Assembly (NCBI GenBank): GCA_910589415.1
Contig: OU342637.1
Location: 35,618,162 to 35,682,161 of the forward strand
DNA length: 64,000 nucleotides
Direction: 5' to 3'
Source: Malachius bipustulatus
Taxonomy: Eukaryota > Arthropoda > Insecta > Coleoptera > Melyridae
Shown here: in pieces, positions 12,081 to 23,240 of the stretch
Position numbering within the stretch: the stretch's first letter is position 1
Layout: every line of letters begins with the position of its first letter
Translations under genes and position numbers: made by a program
The notes under the pieces: model-generated
What the model saw: only the letters and a program-made list of their open reading frames with translations
Databases searched by the model: none
Told to the model about the DNA's origin: nothing

Positions 12081-12337
12081 ATACAGGCTGGCCCGACAAA
12101 AACAAAACAGTCCTAATAATTTGGAAACTGAAAACGTTCGCGAAAGATGCCAGAACAACTCAATTTTGTTATCGAGGAGAACATAACTATTTGGGTGACT
12201 ATTCAACTATCCAATGTAATTCCCTTGGCGGGAGTGGCTACTTCTTCGCTTATCATCATAGGCATATATCGAGTGATACATCATTTGAAAGCTTGTTGAA
12301 TTACCTTTACAAAGATAACTAATTTTTGGGTGTCGCT
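12081..12337 (+). repeat. FB-1 unit, locus 2, left arm
   Basis: The unit begins ATACAGGCTGGCCCGAC and follows the FB-1 unit of 255-528 through TTGTTATCGAGGAGAAC, the CTTATCATCATAGG block and GTGATACATCATTTGAAAGC, up to AATTTTTGGGTGTCGCT. It is interrupted at about 12337 by unrelated sequence. Confidence 0.85.
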
Positions 12338-13137
12338 AAAGCATTACAGGCCCGTGTGGTTGAGGTACCCATCGGGCGCGACCCAGGTAGCGGATAGGGG
12401 AAGGCCTTACAATGAGCGACAGTGAGTAAGGTTAGCAGCGGTGATAGAGGTCGTCGGATTTAAAACTTCAGACTGGAAGCTCAAAAAGTCCTGCCGCGGA
12501 CCACCTCCTCCAACCTAGTTGTCATGTTGTGACTAAAGGTCTGCACTAGGAGAAACGGCGCAGGAGAATGTCCGAATGTGGGCTCTCCATCAAGCCGTAT
12601 ACACTCTGTGTCGTGGGCATGTCTCCCGCAGAAAGAGATCTTGACTTAACCGTCCGGACTGCATGGATAAGGCACCAATATAAAAAACTTCCCAATCTTA
12701 AGGTATTGTGTGGGCCGAAGAGATGAATGACTGTGGTCTTAACGGCAAATATAACCTCGGGGCACCGGGCACACCCCGTTTTATTGAACCTTACTCCTCG
12801 CGGGCTCTGCGGGGAGTGGACCAACTCTATGGAGTGTGTAAAATAAATATTCTCTGACGAGAAGAGCCAAAACCTCGATCTCCAGGCAACTGAAGAAGCT
12901 GTGGAGATTGGTTCTAATACGACTCCAAGAAACAGCTCGATTCCGGTGGACCAGGAGGAGAAACAAATCTCTCCTGATAAAAAGGAAAACGAATAACCAG
13001 ATTATAAACCATCGGGAGACACTTTCTCACACCGGAGGACCTGGACACATTAGCAACAGTCAAGATGGTAAGCTTCCTTAAAGAGGCTGACCTGATGGGG
13101 TTAATGAAGTACGACTAGACAGACGTGAGCCACAATA
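12338..13137. other. About 800-bp G+C-richer insert inside FB-1
   Basis: The segment between the two FB-1 arms is compositionally different from the flanks and has no other copy in the window. I see no intact reading frame or recognisable protein motif; the minus-strand frames at 12546-12966 are not recognisable. The composition and compact look recall the 5' leader of a LINE, but that is only an impression. I cannot see a clear target duplication at the junctions. Confidence 0.5.
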
Positions 13138-13220
13138 GACCTACTGTTTCGGCGTTTTCCGCGGACGTCTTCAATTACCCAGTTATAAGGCCTTTTTCGT
13201 TTCGTTAGGCCAGCCTGTAT
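13138..13220 (-). repeat. FB-1 unit, locus 2, right arm remnant
   Basis: From CTGTTTCGGCGTTTTCCGCG to GGCCAGCCTGTATA the sequence is the reverse complement of an FB-1 unit start. It closes the foldback opened at 12081, so the locus was once a forward-plus-reverse pair like the one at 255-1216. Confidence 0.8.
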
Positions 13221-14485
13221 AGACCGACGAAGAGAATGTATTCTCACATAAAGATGACGCCCAGCGTGGTTGATTGATAAAACGGATCCCTACTCTCTAA
13301 GGCATCGGATATGAATCTTGATGAAGTGGTGTTGACGACGAATGTGCAAATTAATACTGAAAATTAGGTCGCACCCTTCTGAGGAATCCGTTATACTAGA
13401 TCAATAGAGTATAAGACGAATAAAGCATCTCTGAAAAACTCGTAGAATTAAAAACCTCAAAGTGAACTCCAAACAACGAGTCACAATTACCACTTTGTGT
13501 ATCCTTTCGGATGCTTAAGAACCAAACTAGTGGCAAGTATCTGACTTATGGCCTCTGTTAAAAACTTAATTATATTATCAGCATAGTAGTTGCTTTGATT
13601 GAACATAATATTATGTGCCTAAACATAATTATGTGCATCGTTAAATTTAGGTGCCGACTTGATTAGGTGATGTCTTATATATTAATAATTAATTCAGCCA
13701 TAATTATCTTACGTTTTTTAAGTCTCTTTCGTCACTTTTCCAACCTTCTCCGGGACTACTTATGCTGTCTCATGAGGAACACTCTTCTTGCAGTTGGGCA
13801 TATTATTAGATTTGACGGTCTTGTCGCTGGAACAAGAATAATTATTGTTCTTAGCCGTAAACTGCAGAACTGATTTTTAGTTGAATTATTTCCAGGCTCC
13901 TCAGCAATATCATTAACAATTTCAGTATATTTGATATAAACCGGCTCTTCAAAATGGTTTTCGCCCAGTTTTCATTTCCGTGATTATGAGCAACACGAGT
14001 TATTGCCGTGTTCAGAGATCCTATAGTAACCGATTTATATTAATATAATATCCATAGTATCCAATATAATATCCATAATATGCACCATATTAATATAATA
14101 ATCCATCTCAACTGCAATCAGAATTGACTTCGGGATGTTTTGGGTGGATCCGAAGGTTTCTTCCTCAACTGCTGTATCGGCAACTACGTCTGCGTAAGAG
14201 ATGCTTCCACTTATTTGTTCGCTGACAACTGGCTGTATTACCGGAATTTATCGGATAAATGATCCGGTAAATTTACCCTCTTCACCAGCTTTGTCGATAT
14301 ATCGAAACTAGATACCACACCCAGAGTCAATACCCGCGTGTCCGAACATAAGAGAAACTGTCGCCCAAAAGCTAGCTGTGAAATCCTACACAAACTAATC
14401 ATCCATCTTATTCAATGCATTATGAAAAGCTCATGCTTCTTCCATAAGCGGTTTAGTACCTATACAGGAACGTCACAACAACTAA
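13221..14485. other. Unannotated DNA with a small AT-rich tandem patch
   Basis: A degenerate repeat of ATATAATATCCAT is visible at 14038-14107 (about four units). No gene was recognised. The right part may include older 5' sequence of the adjacent LINE remnant, but no reverse-transcriptase motif could be read there. Confidence 0.45.
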
Positions 14486-15558
14486 CAACATCGAGTTATT
14501 TCTGAGACCTTTTGTATCAATGCCGGCGTACGTCAGGGATCCATTTGATCTGCGACTCTCTTTCTCATCTTCATCAATGATTTGCTTGAAACAAGAAAAA
14601 ACTTATACACAGTTTTGTGGACACTTAATTTTACACTTATATAACACTCAATTACACTTATATTTAATTGCACCTTAGATTAGCGAATATCTGCCATCGA
14701 AGCACATTTTTGCAGAGATTAGATTCATCGTTAGTTGGTCATTGTGGCACCTCCACTGCGACTAAAGGTCTATTGTGGCTTCAGCTCACATTTAGATTCA
14801 GTTCTCACAATAACCTACAAGAAATTGTAGCTGGGGTCGGTAGAAATCAAGTTCAGTTTAATGTTGATAAAACCAAAGCAGTCATCTCCAAAACTGTCAA
14901 CGATTTGGAGGTAGATATGGTGGTAGCGGAACACTCTCTTACTCCATCGTCATCTCTTCGTTTACTTGGAGTAAGCCTCGGAGTGAACATGTCTTGGCAT
15001 GAACATGTTGTCAAGTTTGGCGAAGAGTGCTCCTCAAAAACTTGCACAAAGAATTTTATACACCTGCCGCCCTTTTCGTACTTTTCGCATGTTTGGAGCT
15101 CAGCTCTTAAACATAGGCTAAGATTACTTGACTCGATTCATAAAAGAGTCATCCACTTAATTGGAGACCCAGATTTGACGAAAAACTTACATATTCTTGA
15201 ACATCGAAGAAAAGAAGCTGACCTAAGTCTGTTTTATAGATATTTTTATGGGAAGTCTTCAAAAGTAGTGGTTCATTCGATCCAACATAGAACGAGCCCG
15301 GGAAAAAATACACGTCGAGCTGCGGTTCCACTCGTTACATCTCGTACCTTTTTTTATCGTATCTTTCTTCAGACTGCTTTCGTGTGTAGAACCGCGTCAC
15401 TTTGGAATCGCATTCCATTTCCTGGGAAATACAACCTTCAAACTCAAAGCCAACGTGAATGGATATCTCTGCTTATGCACCGCTTCCATAACGTCATCGG
15501 GATGTTAGTGCAGTGCATGTTCATCATAAAAAAACACTTATCAGTGAGTTCATTATAG
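14486..15558 (+). pseudogene. Non-LTR retrotransposon reverse transcriptase remnant (C-terminal part)
   Basis: The left part reads NAGVRQGS at about 14519-14542, an in-frame TGA at 14546-14548, then LFLIFINDLL, matching motif B of LINE reverse transcriptases (GVPQGS...LF..FINDL). A frameshift follows, and 14668-15558 gives an open frame of 296 codons. In it, LLGVSLGVNMSWHEHVVKF (about residues 99-117) is the usual post-palm LGV block. SHVWSSALKHRLRLLDSIHK and then IGDPDL and EHRRKEADLSLFYRYF are the thumb and C-terminal blocks typical of one arthropod LINE lineage. The catalytic YADD region is not recognisable and the endonuclease domain is missing. This is a dead, 5'-truncated copy. The long frame is a chance survival and not evidence of function. 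Confidence 0.85.
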
Positions 15559-17294
15559 AGTTGAATTATAAAATGCTTCAACGATATTGAGGTTGCACTA
15601 GCTTAGAAAGTTCCTTTTGTTTATTTCGCACGGCTCCTAACTATCGTGAAGCACAGAACAAACAAAACTGGATAAAACTAAACTCAGAAACTCAAAATAA
15701 ACAACACAAAAAAACTGCTACATAAAGCTAGTAGGTCTCATTACTATCTCGGTTGCTTCGATGTCAGTTCGATGCCAACAGAATACATAACAAAATTAAC
15801 CAACTGTAGTTGCTGTTGCTGGATTCGAAAGTTGTAGAGTAATGAAAATAATATACTTGTTCTACATATCTATTATGAAAAGTGTTTTATTTTTGTTGAA
15901 AAACTAGAAAATTAATCGAGACGCGGAGCTCGATGTTAATTTTATCTCGAAGTTAGTTTAACAACATAATAACATTGCATGCATTAGAATAAAAAAATAG
16001 ATTTAGTCAGAAGTCTCGCAGATGAGCAAAGCGTAAAATTTGCTGTATCGCGATGAAAAGAGGGAGCATGGCAGAAAATTGGCATGAAGGCTATGTAAAA
16101 ATGAAAGGTGAACTGGGAGCCATTTATTTTGATAATGTCTATAAGTAAGTATAACGTACGGCGTCCGCCAAGCGCGCTACAGACTGAAAAGTGGCTCCGG
16201 GGCGCATTTCGGTCCGGAGTCCCGGACTCCCGGACACCCCCAACGAATTCAGTTCCTTCCAATTCATTTCGCCTTTGAAAGGAGCCAGGAGAGCCTGCCG
16301 ACTGGTCCAGAGTCGAGTCGAGATGAACGGAAATGTGTTCCATTGCGTGCCTGAAAGGGCGAGCAACATAAACAGCGGCCATAACTTTATTTAAGCTAAA
16401 ATATTCTTTATAGTACGACGTAATTTTCAGTGTATCAGATCCGCAATAAATATTCAAGACAACGTCCGACATGAAATACGACGCATTAAAGTTACGACGA
16501 AAGTAAACGGAATTATGTGACAGCGAAAATGATTCCAGTTTCAGAAAAAGTCTCGAAAAAGATGTAGAGCTGAATTAACTTGTCCCGCGCTACATCCGTT
16601 TCGTCAGAACCCCTACCTATTATTACTTTCCGCATTACAAACAGCCATTTAATATTCTATTTCATCTCGTATTATACAAAACGAGGGAAGAAATAATTAC
16701 ATAACGTGAGATTAGTTTTCAATTCCAAATACTCTCTACTCGGAGAGGGAAAATTATTAAAAATATAATTTCAACTAAAAAAAATTACTATACTCTTGAA
16801 GATTATACAAATTGTCCCTAAAATTAGGCCGTTGTAAATATTCTGTTTGCATCTATACAAAGGTAAGAATACTTATAAAGTATTCATGGATGAGGTTTAA
16901 ATTATTCCAAAAATGAAATAGATACTCTTTCATGCAAATTGCTACCGTTATAAAAAGATAATTTCTTAAACCTACTACTTTGAAATTTTTATATTTACTT
17001 TAACAACTTAAAACCTCTAATATCTTCTCTGATAATTGGTGAATAAATATCAATTCAACAAATTATAGCGTAAGTATTATTTATTCAATAACTATTATCC
17101 TGTTTTATTCTTGATGGCCAATTAATAGGGTATACCGAGTGCAAACCACGACACCGCTTCTGAATAATCTTGCATTTCCTCTCTTGCTTAATTCGTACAA
17201 TCCCAAGATCCCAGATCGTGGCTTAATTTCGTTAGTATAAGTGAATTACGTGCTTTTAAGACTCTGCAATAAGCTACAGCTATTGAAAGCAAAA
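15559..17294. other. Unannotated DNA with a G+C-rich island
   Basis: No gene was recognised. The block at about 16170-16390 is clearly richer in G+C than its surroundings and open in more than one frame (for example 15984-16472 minus). No domain, signal peptide or splice pair makes a coding call credible. It may be a conserved non-coding or regulatory block. The rest is A+T-rich. Confidence 0.4.
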
Positions 17295-17395
17295 CATTTT
17301 CTAAAATTGAGTGTCTGTTTTTGGTAGTTCCAATAAGCATGGTATTCTATAAACTCCAGCAGAAGAAAGAGGATCAATGGGGGTCTTTAGCGAAT
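17295..17395 (-). pseudogene. Penelope-like element fragment (GIY-YIG linker), inverted
   Basis: On the minus strand the end of the frame reads TPIDPLSSAGVYRIPC, which resembles the block at the start of the GIY-YIG nuclease domain of Penelope-like retroelements. The same block occurs on the plus strand at about 18200-18255 in the neighbouring copy. Only this short 3' part is present, opposed to the larger copy. Penelope insertions often carry partial inverted copies at the 5' side. Confidence 0.7.
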
Positions 17396-17559
17396 CGGCT
17401 AAAGCTAGAGTGATACCAACAAGACGGTTTGTTGGTGTTACCGTTGTTAGAAGTTGGCAAAAACAGCACTTAGGAGGCTGCCCATGGCCCATAGCAACTC
17501 AAGCCAGCTGTTCAGATAAGTCACTACATATTCCATTAAAAATAGGTTGTGGTGAGTAC

Positions 17560-18640
17560 AAGGTGGAAGAGAGGATGATGTCACTAAAAAAGTTGCGCTG
17601 GGTATGTTGGATCATACTGATGGGGAGTCCCGTTGTTGCCTACTTCCACATAGAATTCTTTGAAGCCGCAGCCCTAAAATTCACGATCAACAAACCGTCT
17701 TGTTGGTACCGCTACGTAGATGACATTTCGTAATTTGGCAATATGGAGAAAAGGCCCTGGAGGTATTTCTTCACCATACAATAATATTCACTCGCTCATT
17801 CAATTCACGATGGAAATAGAAAAGCATGGAAAACTACAATTTATTGATGTCTTCGGTAACAAGAATGGAAATGGCACCTTGTGTTTACTCACAGTGTCTA
17901 TATACCGAAAACCAACACACACACAGATCGGTATTCCCACAAGAATAACTGCAATCATCATCCAGGGCAAAAGAGTTCGCCTATAGATCACGCGCTTCAG
18001 GCGAATGGCTATAATACCGCTCAAGAGATCAGGAGAGCGTTATGGATACCTAACAAACAAAAACCACTAAAATTTCTGGGAGCTGCATTTCTCTCTTACC
18101 TCAGGAACGCCACCGATCAAATCGGTAAAATTCTGCAGCGTTGCAGCGTTAAAATTATCTTTAAACCTGCACAACAATTTCGCACGAATCTCCGTTCAGC
18201 TAAAGACCCCATTGATCCACTTTCGTCTGATGGAGTGTAATATAGAATACCATATTCTGTGGTGCTGTATAACATCGCAACGACACAGCATCAACAATTC
18301 CGTGACCAAACACCAGAGGAACTATCGCCTATGCCAGACAGACAAGTCAACTGCTGTCGCGACGCACGTCGTGCTTCAGGATTACCATGCCATATGCTTT
18401 GAAGAAACGAAAAACCTGTCCACTACCCCACACTACTTTACACCCGTTTACATCATGAAGTAATTGAAATTTATAAACATAAAAATAATTTCAACAGTCA
18501 GGAAGAAAGACTGAAACTGCCGAGAAACAGTCACCATCTGACTCAGGAACTTATGGTATCATCGGATAGACCGGCCGTTGCTATCATGGCGGTACCTAGG
18601 GGGGGGGGGGGGGGGGGGGGTGCATGACGTTACTAGACCA
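17560..18640 (+). pseudogene. Penelope-like retroelement, frameshifted (RT plus GIY-YIG)
   Basis: Three overlapping frames together spell a Penelope-like protein. MGSPVVAYFHIEFFEA and WYRYVDD (YVDD at 17714-17725) are the reverse-transcriptase palm motifs. IQFTMEIEKHGKLQFIDV and YRKPTHT, then TDRYSHKNNCNHHPGQK and HALQANGYNTAQEIRRAL, follow in order. SAKDPIDPLSSDGV near 18200-18237 and YRIPY open the GIY-YIG domain after a TAA at 18238-18240. STAVATHVVLQDYHAICFEE and the HHEVIEIYKH-like block at about 18450 close it. At least two frameshifts (near 17730 and 17900) and the TAA inactivate it. Penelope-like elements encode a telomerase-related RT joined to a GIY-YIG endonuclease. The 5' part of the RT is missing. 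The 3' end is uncertain; a 22-base G run lies at 18599-18620. Confidence 0.9.
18599..18620 (+). repeat. Run of 22 G
   Basis: A pure G tract of 22 bases lies just after the Penelope-like coding remnant. Such long G runs are rare in A+T-rich insect DNA and its length should be treated as approximate, since homopolymers are prone to sequencing error. Confidence 0.85.
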
Positions 18641-18939
18641 TCACCCTGTAAATACGAGAGCGCTCTTGTTGCCGTCCAGTCAGTTATCGGTAAACACGTT
18701 ATCAGTCATAATAAACCCAGAACGGAAGAATCGTTTGCGCACTCGTTACCGTAGTTGTAGACGAATAGTTCAGAGAAAATCTTGATGGACGACGACAAAA
18801 AAGACCGAAATCAATTATGATTCAGCTGCCACCAGCCGTAAAAGCTTACGCGATCACATTTTTGTATTTTACAAATCTATAATTTCATTGTTGATGAGTA
18901 GCACTAACGGTCTGCAGAACATAAGGATGAGTTGTTGAC

Positions 18940-19300
18940 ATCCCAGTCTAGGAAGCACCCCATAAAAAACCTGGAAACACTATTTGTTTTAGACTTTGTA
19001 ATAAATCTACTGCATCTAGATTCTAGAGTAAGGCAGTGTATGTCGTGAGAAACTTCAATATGTTTAGTTGCTTACACTTTTCTACAATGTGACTAATTGT
19101 TTCCTCAACTTCGCCACAAATAAGACGATTTGGACTGGGAACTGCAATCTATTTGAATAACATTGAATTACAGTTTGCATGGCCAGTTCTTAAGCGGTAT
19201 AATTTACACCTGAAATTTCTTGCTACGTTGAATCTGTGAACTTTGTAATCAACCGTTGTATGGTTGATTATAACAAGCCTCGGCAGATGCTTCAGCAGTA
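18940..19300 (-). pseudogene. LINE ORF2 C-terminal remnant (zinc-binding tail)
   Basis: On the minus strand, the region reads RCKLYRLRTGHANCNSMLFK (about 19155-19215), a stop, then PSPNRLICGEVEETISHIVE and KCKQL (about 19075-19150). An RLRTGH block followed by C..C.EVEET..H....C is the usual end of RNase H-bearing LINE proteins (I, R1 and related clades). Downstream sequence to about 18940 continues without motif. The copy is truncated on both sides. Confidence 0.7.
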
Positions 19301-19453
19301 GTAATAGTCCCTATTTATTAATGAAATATTTTAATTTTAAGAATCATAATTAGGTACTATATTTTTGTTTCATCGTGTACACGGATTTAAGTTACCTATT
19401 TATAATAATTAAAATTATTAGACAACTAGCGGTCCCAATATTGTTAATGTAAG

Positions 19454-19468
19454 AACCTAAGTAGAAAG
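19454..19468. repeat. Left target-site duplication of SINE
   Basis: AACCTAAGTAGAAAG is repeated exactly at 19742-19756 on the other side of the SINE. Confidence 0.93.
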
Positions 19469-19741
19469 TGACTTCTGTGGCCTAGTGGTTCTCCGCTGGC
19501 TCACGAGAAGCCATAGATCGCGGGTTCGAAACTCACCTCGGCCCGCTTTACTTTTCAGATTCATTTTCGAATGTCTGTGAAAAGTAAAACAAGCGATCGA
19601 ACGTTTAAATGGCAAATATTATAATTTAAAGTGTGTGTGGCTAAAGAGTTTGTCTCAAAGCCAAATTACCAGAGTGGAGCGACTATGTCTTACCTACACA
19701 GTTAAGACCGATGCTCCCTCTTTTATCAAAAAAAAAAAAAA
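19469..19741 (+). mobile_element. tRNA-headed SINE with intact target duplication
   Basis: The element is about 273 bp. Its 5' head carries an RNA polymerase III A box, TGGCCTAGTGG at 19478-19488, and a B box, GGTTCGAAACT at 19523-19533, spaced as in a tRNA. The flanking acceptor halves do not pair, so this is not a working tRNA gene. A unique body follows (about 19560-19725), and the element ends in a pure A tract at 19728-19743. A perfect 15-bp duplication flanks it. The exact duplication argues for a relatively young insertion by LINE-mediated retrotransposition. The partner LINE cannot be told from this window. Confidence 0.93.
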
Positions 19742-19756
19742 AACCTAAGTAGAAAG
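19742..19756. repeat. Right target-site duplication of SINE
   Basis: AACCTAAGTAGAAAG directly follows the A tail and matches 19454-19468 base for base. Confidence 0.93.
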
Positions 19757-22688
19757 AAAATCGAGAAATATCTCAAGGAAGATCGATAATTTTTATGATT
19801 TTATCGCCATGTTGATCAAGTAAGTTTCTAAGGTAGCCGGTTATAGCTAGTCCAATTTGTGTGACGATCATTGCTAAGAATCGTTTCGGATAGTCTGAGT
19901 TATCTACATATATGTATAAGAAAAAGAGAAACTTTCACGTTCTTCAGGAACCGACTAATCTTTCGCTTTGTGCAAAATTTGCACTCATTTACCAACTCAC
20001 CAGATAAATGCTATTTGATAAACTCTATAGGAAAGATGTAAATATTATCGCCTTATCGTGGCCAAGTCGTTTGTACGGAAGACGCGTCACCACCCCACAA
20101 AAAATGTAAAAAAAATCCCTTTCAACGATGCTTCAATCCATTTCTGACCACCCCGTCTTTAGATGATGAAGAAGGCGCATGGGGTATCAGTGTTAAATAT
20201 CCATAGTGAAGATGTTCAAAAGTTCACTGCGACGATGATCTGAACGATGGTTGTGGTTCCGAGACCACAACTGAAGAAAGCTTAGAATGCTGTGCCTGTT
20301 AACAGTATGACAAGAACAATTTGACATGTCTCAAAATAAAGTGGATAAACAAAAAGAAAAAAATTAAGCAATGTTCGCGGTAGTAAACTACCAAAAGTTT
20401 TATTTGAAGACTAGAATTCCACAGATTCTTTTGGTAGGCTAAGTCAGAGACAGGCTGTCGACGGTTCCCTGTGAACTCGCCCTAGAAAAATACCAAGCAA
20501 GACGCTGCATTTTAACTAGCCTAACCAAGGCTTAATATGCCTGAAACCCATTTAGTGCGGGTAATGTTTTCGACTTAAACATCTTTAATGTACAAATAAC
20601 GATCAATGGTGGTATTTATTTCAAAATTATCTCTTGTGGAAGTTGCGGCAATTGTGGATTTTGTGTAATTTATTAGAACTGAAGCTGGGGCTTTATTAGC
20701 TGATGGAAAATTTTATTATAATACAACTTTAAAAGCATCCGAAGCCGCAAACTGGACCGCATCAGGTAATGGCTCGTGTTCAGTGTTGCGATAGTTTTAT
20801 TTTCGTTTAATTCCGGTGAAATATTTGCGTATACATATGCGAACATAACTCTTATTTAATTATGCTTTCCTGTACTTTTTTCCATACGTATTTATAAAGT
20901 AATATTTTTCCATGATATCAAATTGAGCAGTTTTAGTTTCACCCTTAAGCTTTAAACGCAGTACCTACGTATAAGTTGAGAGGTTTCTAGATGAAAGGGT
21001 AGGTAAGAGGGAAGTTTGAAAATAACTTTCCCTATACCACCTCAGTCCGGTACTCCTTAAGCTCCCAAGATATTGATCAATGCGGCATATCATAGCAGCT
21101 ATTAGACTTAATAATCTGTTGAAAACACATTCAAGGAGGGTTACGTAGCTTTGACAAGCAGTTAAGCCCATTTCCCTAATCGCTGACAAGACGTGAACAA
21201 ACAAACTCCTCTCAAGATACTCGGCTTAACATGAGAAGTTAATCCCTTAACAATCTCACCTATATGACGCGCACGCATCCCCTCATCGGGAGTATTGCCA
21301 CTTGACTATTAGGGGACTGATAATAGCTTGAAGTTTCTTAATTAACCTGGAGATTATCGATTCGATCTATATCTCTGCGTAGCAATAAATACCTCTTTTC
21401 TATTATTGCCAACATGAAAAAAAAGTTTTATTTTCTAATTCCGCAGCAGCAATTACCTACGACAGGAATATAAAAAAAAATTGTTTTGCTCCTATTTTTG
21501 ATTTCCGATGTTTATCAATTATTTTCTGTTTTGATAAAAAGTAGTTAAAATTCTTCTATGTTTTATAAAATGAATTGACGTTAGTTACTTGATACAATTT
21601 GACTGATTTAAAGTTGCTTAAAAGGACGAATAGTGACAAAAATAAAAATAAAATAATAATGTCAAAGATTAAGACATGTGAAGACTGCAATCCTATGCAA
21701 GAATATAAATATTCCTAATACTGTTTCGGTCATTATACAAATTATTACAATGCTATTCAGAGAGGAAATGGTATTAGCGTGTTGGGAACTAGAGAACCAG
21801 AATCTTTCTTGGAGTTAGAATAAAATTTAGGTTTATAATAATTATTAGGATGAGTCTATTATTTAATATTTTATTTATTTATTATTTATTATTTATTATT
21901 TATATTTATTAATATTTAGAATTATTATCTAAAAAAAAAAAAAAATTATTACAATGCTCACATCTTTAATACACTGGAATCCAAGAGGATTGTTCCAAAT
22001 CAGAACTCTTCCAGATACCCACTAGAACATTTTCTAATTTCAAAATAGGATTACGCAAGCTGAGTTAGATATAATGAAAAAAATGACAGTGAAACTAGAA
22101 ATGCAGGCGCATTTTATTTCTGAAATGAGCTACACAATCATTACGCATGTACGCAATCTCCCTGATAAGCAATCGCTTCGCTTGATAACTTCGATTAAGA
22201 ACTCGAAAATACAGCCGGGGGCCAGTGCCGTATATTGACTGAGGGCTTCACGAGGTCATCCCAGTAAGGCGATCTCTTGGATTTAGTCCAACTTACCTGT
22301 GCTTTTAATATCCTGCGAAAATCTTCATAAGAGTGTCATCATGATATACATTGAAATTCTTACTGTAATATTTCTCACGATATGTTTACAGTTCTTTGTT
22401 GTAAATCTCTATCCAATATAATACCCACTTCATTACGTTTGTTATGCGTCCTGTGGTAGACAATCTCCAATATCTCGACTATTAGTCTCACGATTTAGAG
22501 CCCTCGTTTATTTAATTATGACCTATTCCAAAACAATTTTTTTGTTCTACGGAAATAATAAATAAATGAGTTTGTGATAATTAATTGTAGGTACAACATA
22601 CAATACAGGATACACTTTCATTTCACTTATACTTAAGAAAATAAAATAAAGAGTAGATTGTGGCTAATTAAATAGTTGTCCATGATAT
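19757..22688. other. Unannotated DNA with AT simple repeats
   Basis: No gene was recognised. A TTATTTAT-type simple repeat occupies about 21862-21926, followed by an A run near 21932-21945. The 79-codon minus frame at 20965-21204 has no motif. Confidence 0.45.
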
Positions 22689-23240
22689 TGTTACGGGTCT
22701 CACAATAAATAAATCACCACCAAAAAGTCTTACAAATTACTTTATTGTTTAACACCACAAGTATTTATAACCTCTAATAATTATTCTAAATAATCAAACA
22801 CACTAAACACAGCTGTTCTCTTTATAATTCGCTATACTGTCACTACTGGCTCCCTTACTTCACACTTCACTTCACTACTGCTCTGTTCAGCTTCCACTAG
22901 TTACTGCTCTGCTCTCTGTCTTCACTTCACTCTATGTCCAAACTAAACTGTCCCACGCAGCCGCGAGTCTGCTCTTTTATAGTTCCCTCGACGGGGCAGC
23001 GAAACAGTAGGTACATTCTAGTAGGTTCATTATCGACTCTCGTAGATTGCAGAAATCCCGTCGGCCGTCAACACGTCATTCCAGACCTGCGTCGAACTGT
23101 CGCGAACGTGTCATTGACTAATCCAGTATCCAGTTCCAGTATAAAGAATGTAAACAAACAAGCAAATGGTGTACTAGGATGTTAAAGAAGTAATTACTAG
23201 AATTTCTCCAGAGCGGTGTTCGTTATAATATATACAATTA
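22689..23240 (-). mobile_element. Probable solo LTR, gypsy-like (right edge uncertain)
   Basis: Read on the minus strand, this has the layout of a retrotransposon LTR. A TATA box CTATAAAAG lies at 22974-22982, a polyadenylation signal AATAAA at 22741-22746 and the terminus ...CCCGTAACA at 22689, so it would end in CA. The transcribed part between them holds a repeated ACTTCACTTC-type pattern (22850-22935). A start of the TGT type at about 23236 is possible, giving about 550 bp, but flanking duplications do not match convincingly. No gag-pol sequence adjoins it. A host promoter on the minus strand is the alternative. Confidence 0.6.

Noticed and set aside
12338..12400. Possible self-cleaving ribozyme at the start of the insert.
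   Set aside because: Only one stem can be drawn; the nested double pseudoknot and catalytic C could not be placed.
15984..16472. 162-codon minus-strand frame as a gene.
   Set aside because: No recognisable motif, no splice support, and the overlapping frames on both strands reflect a G+C-rich block with few stops.
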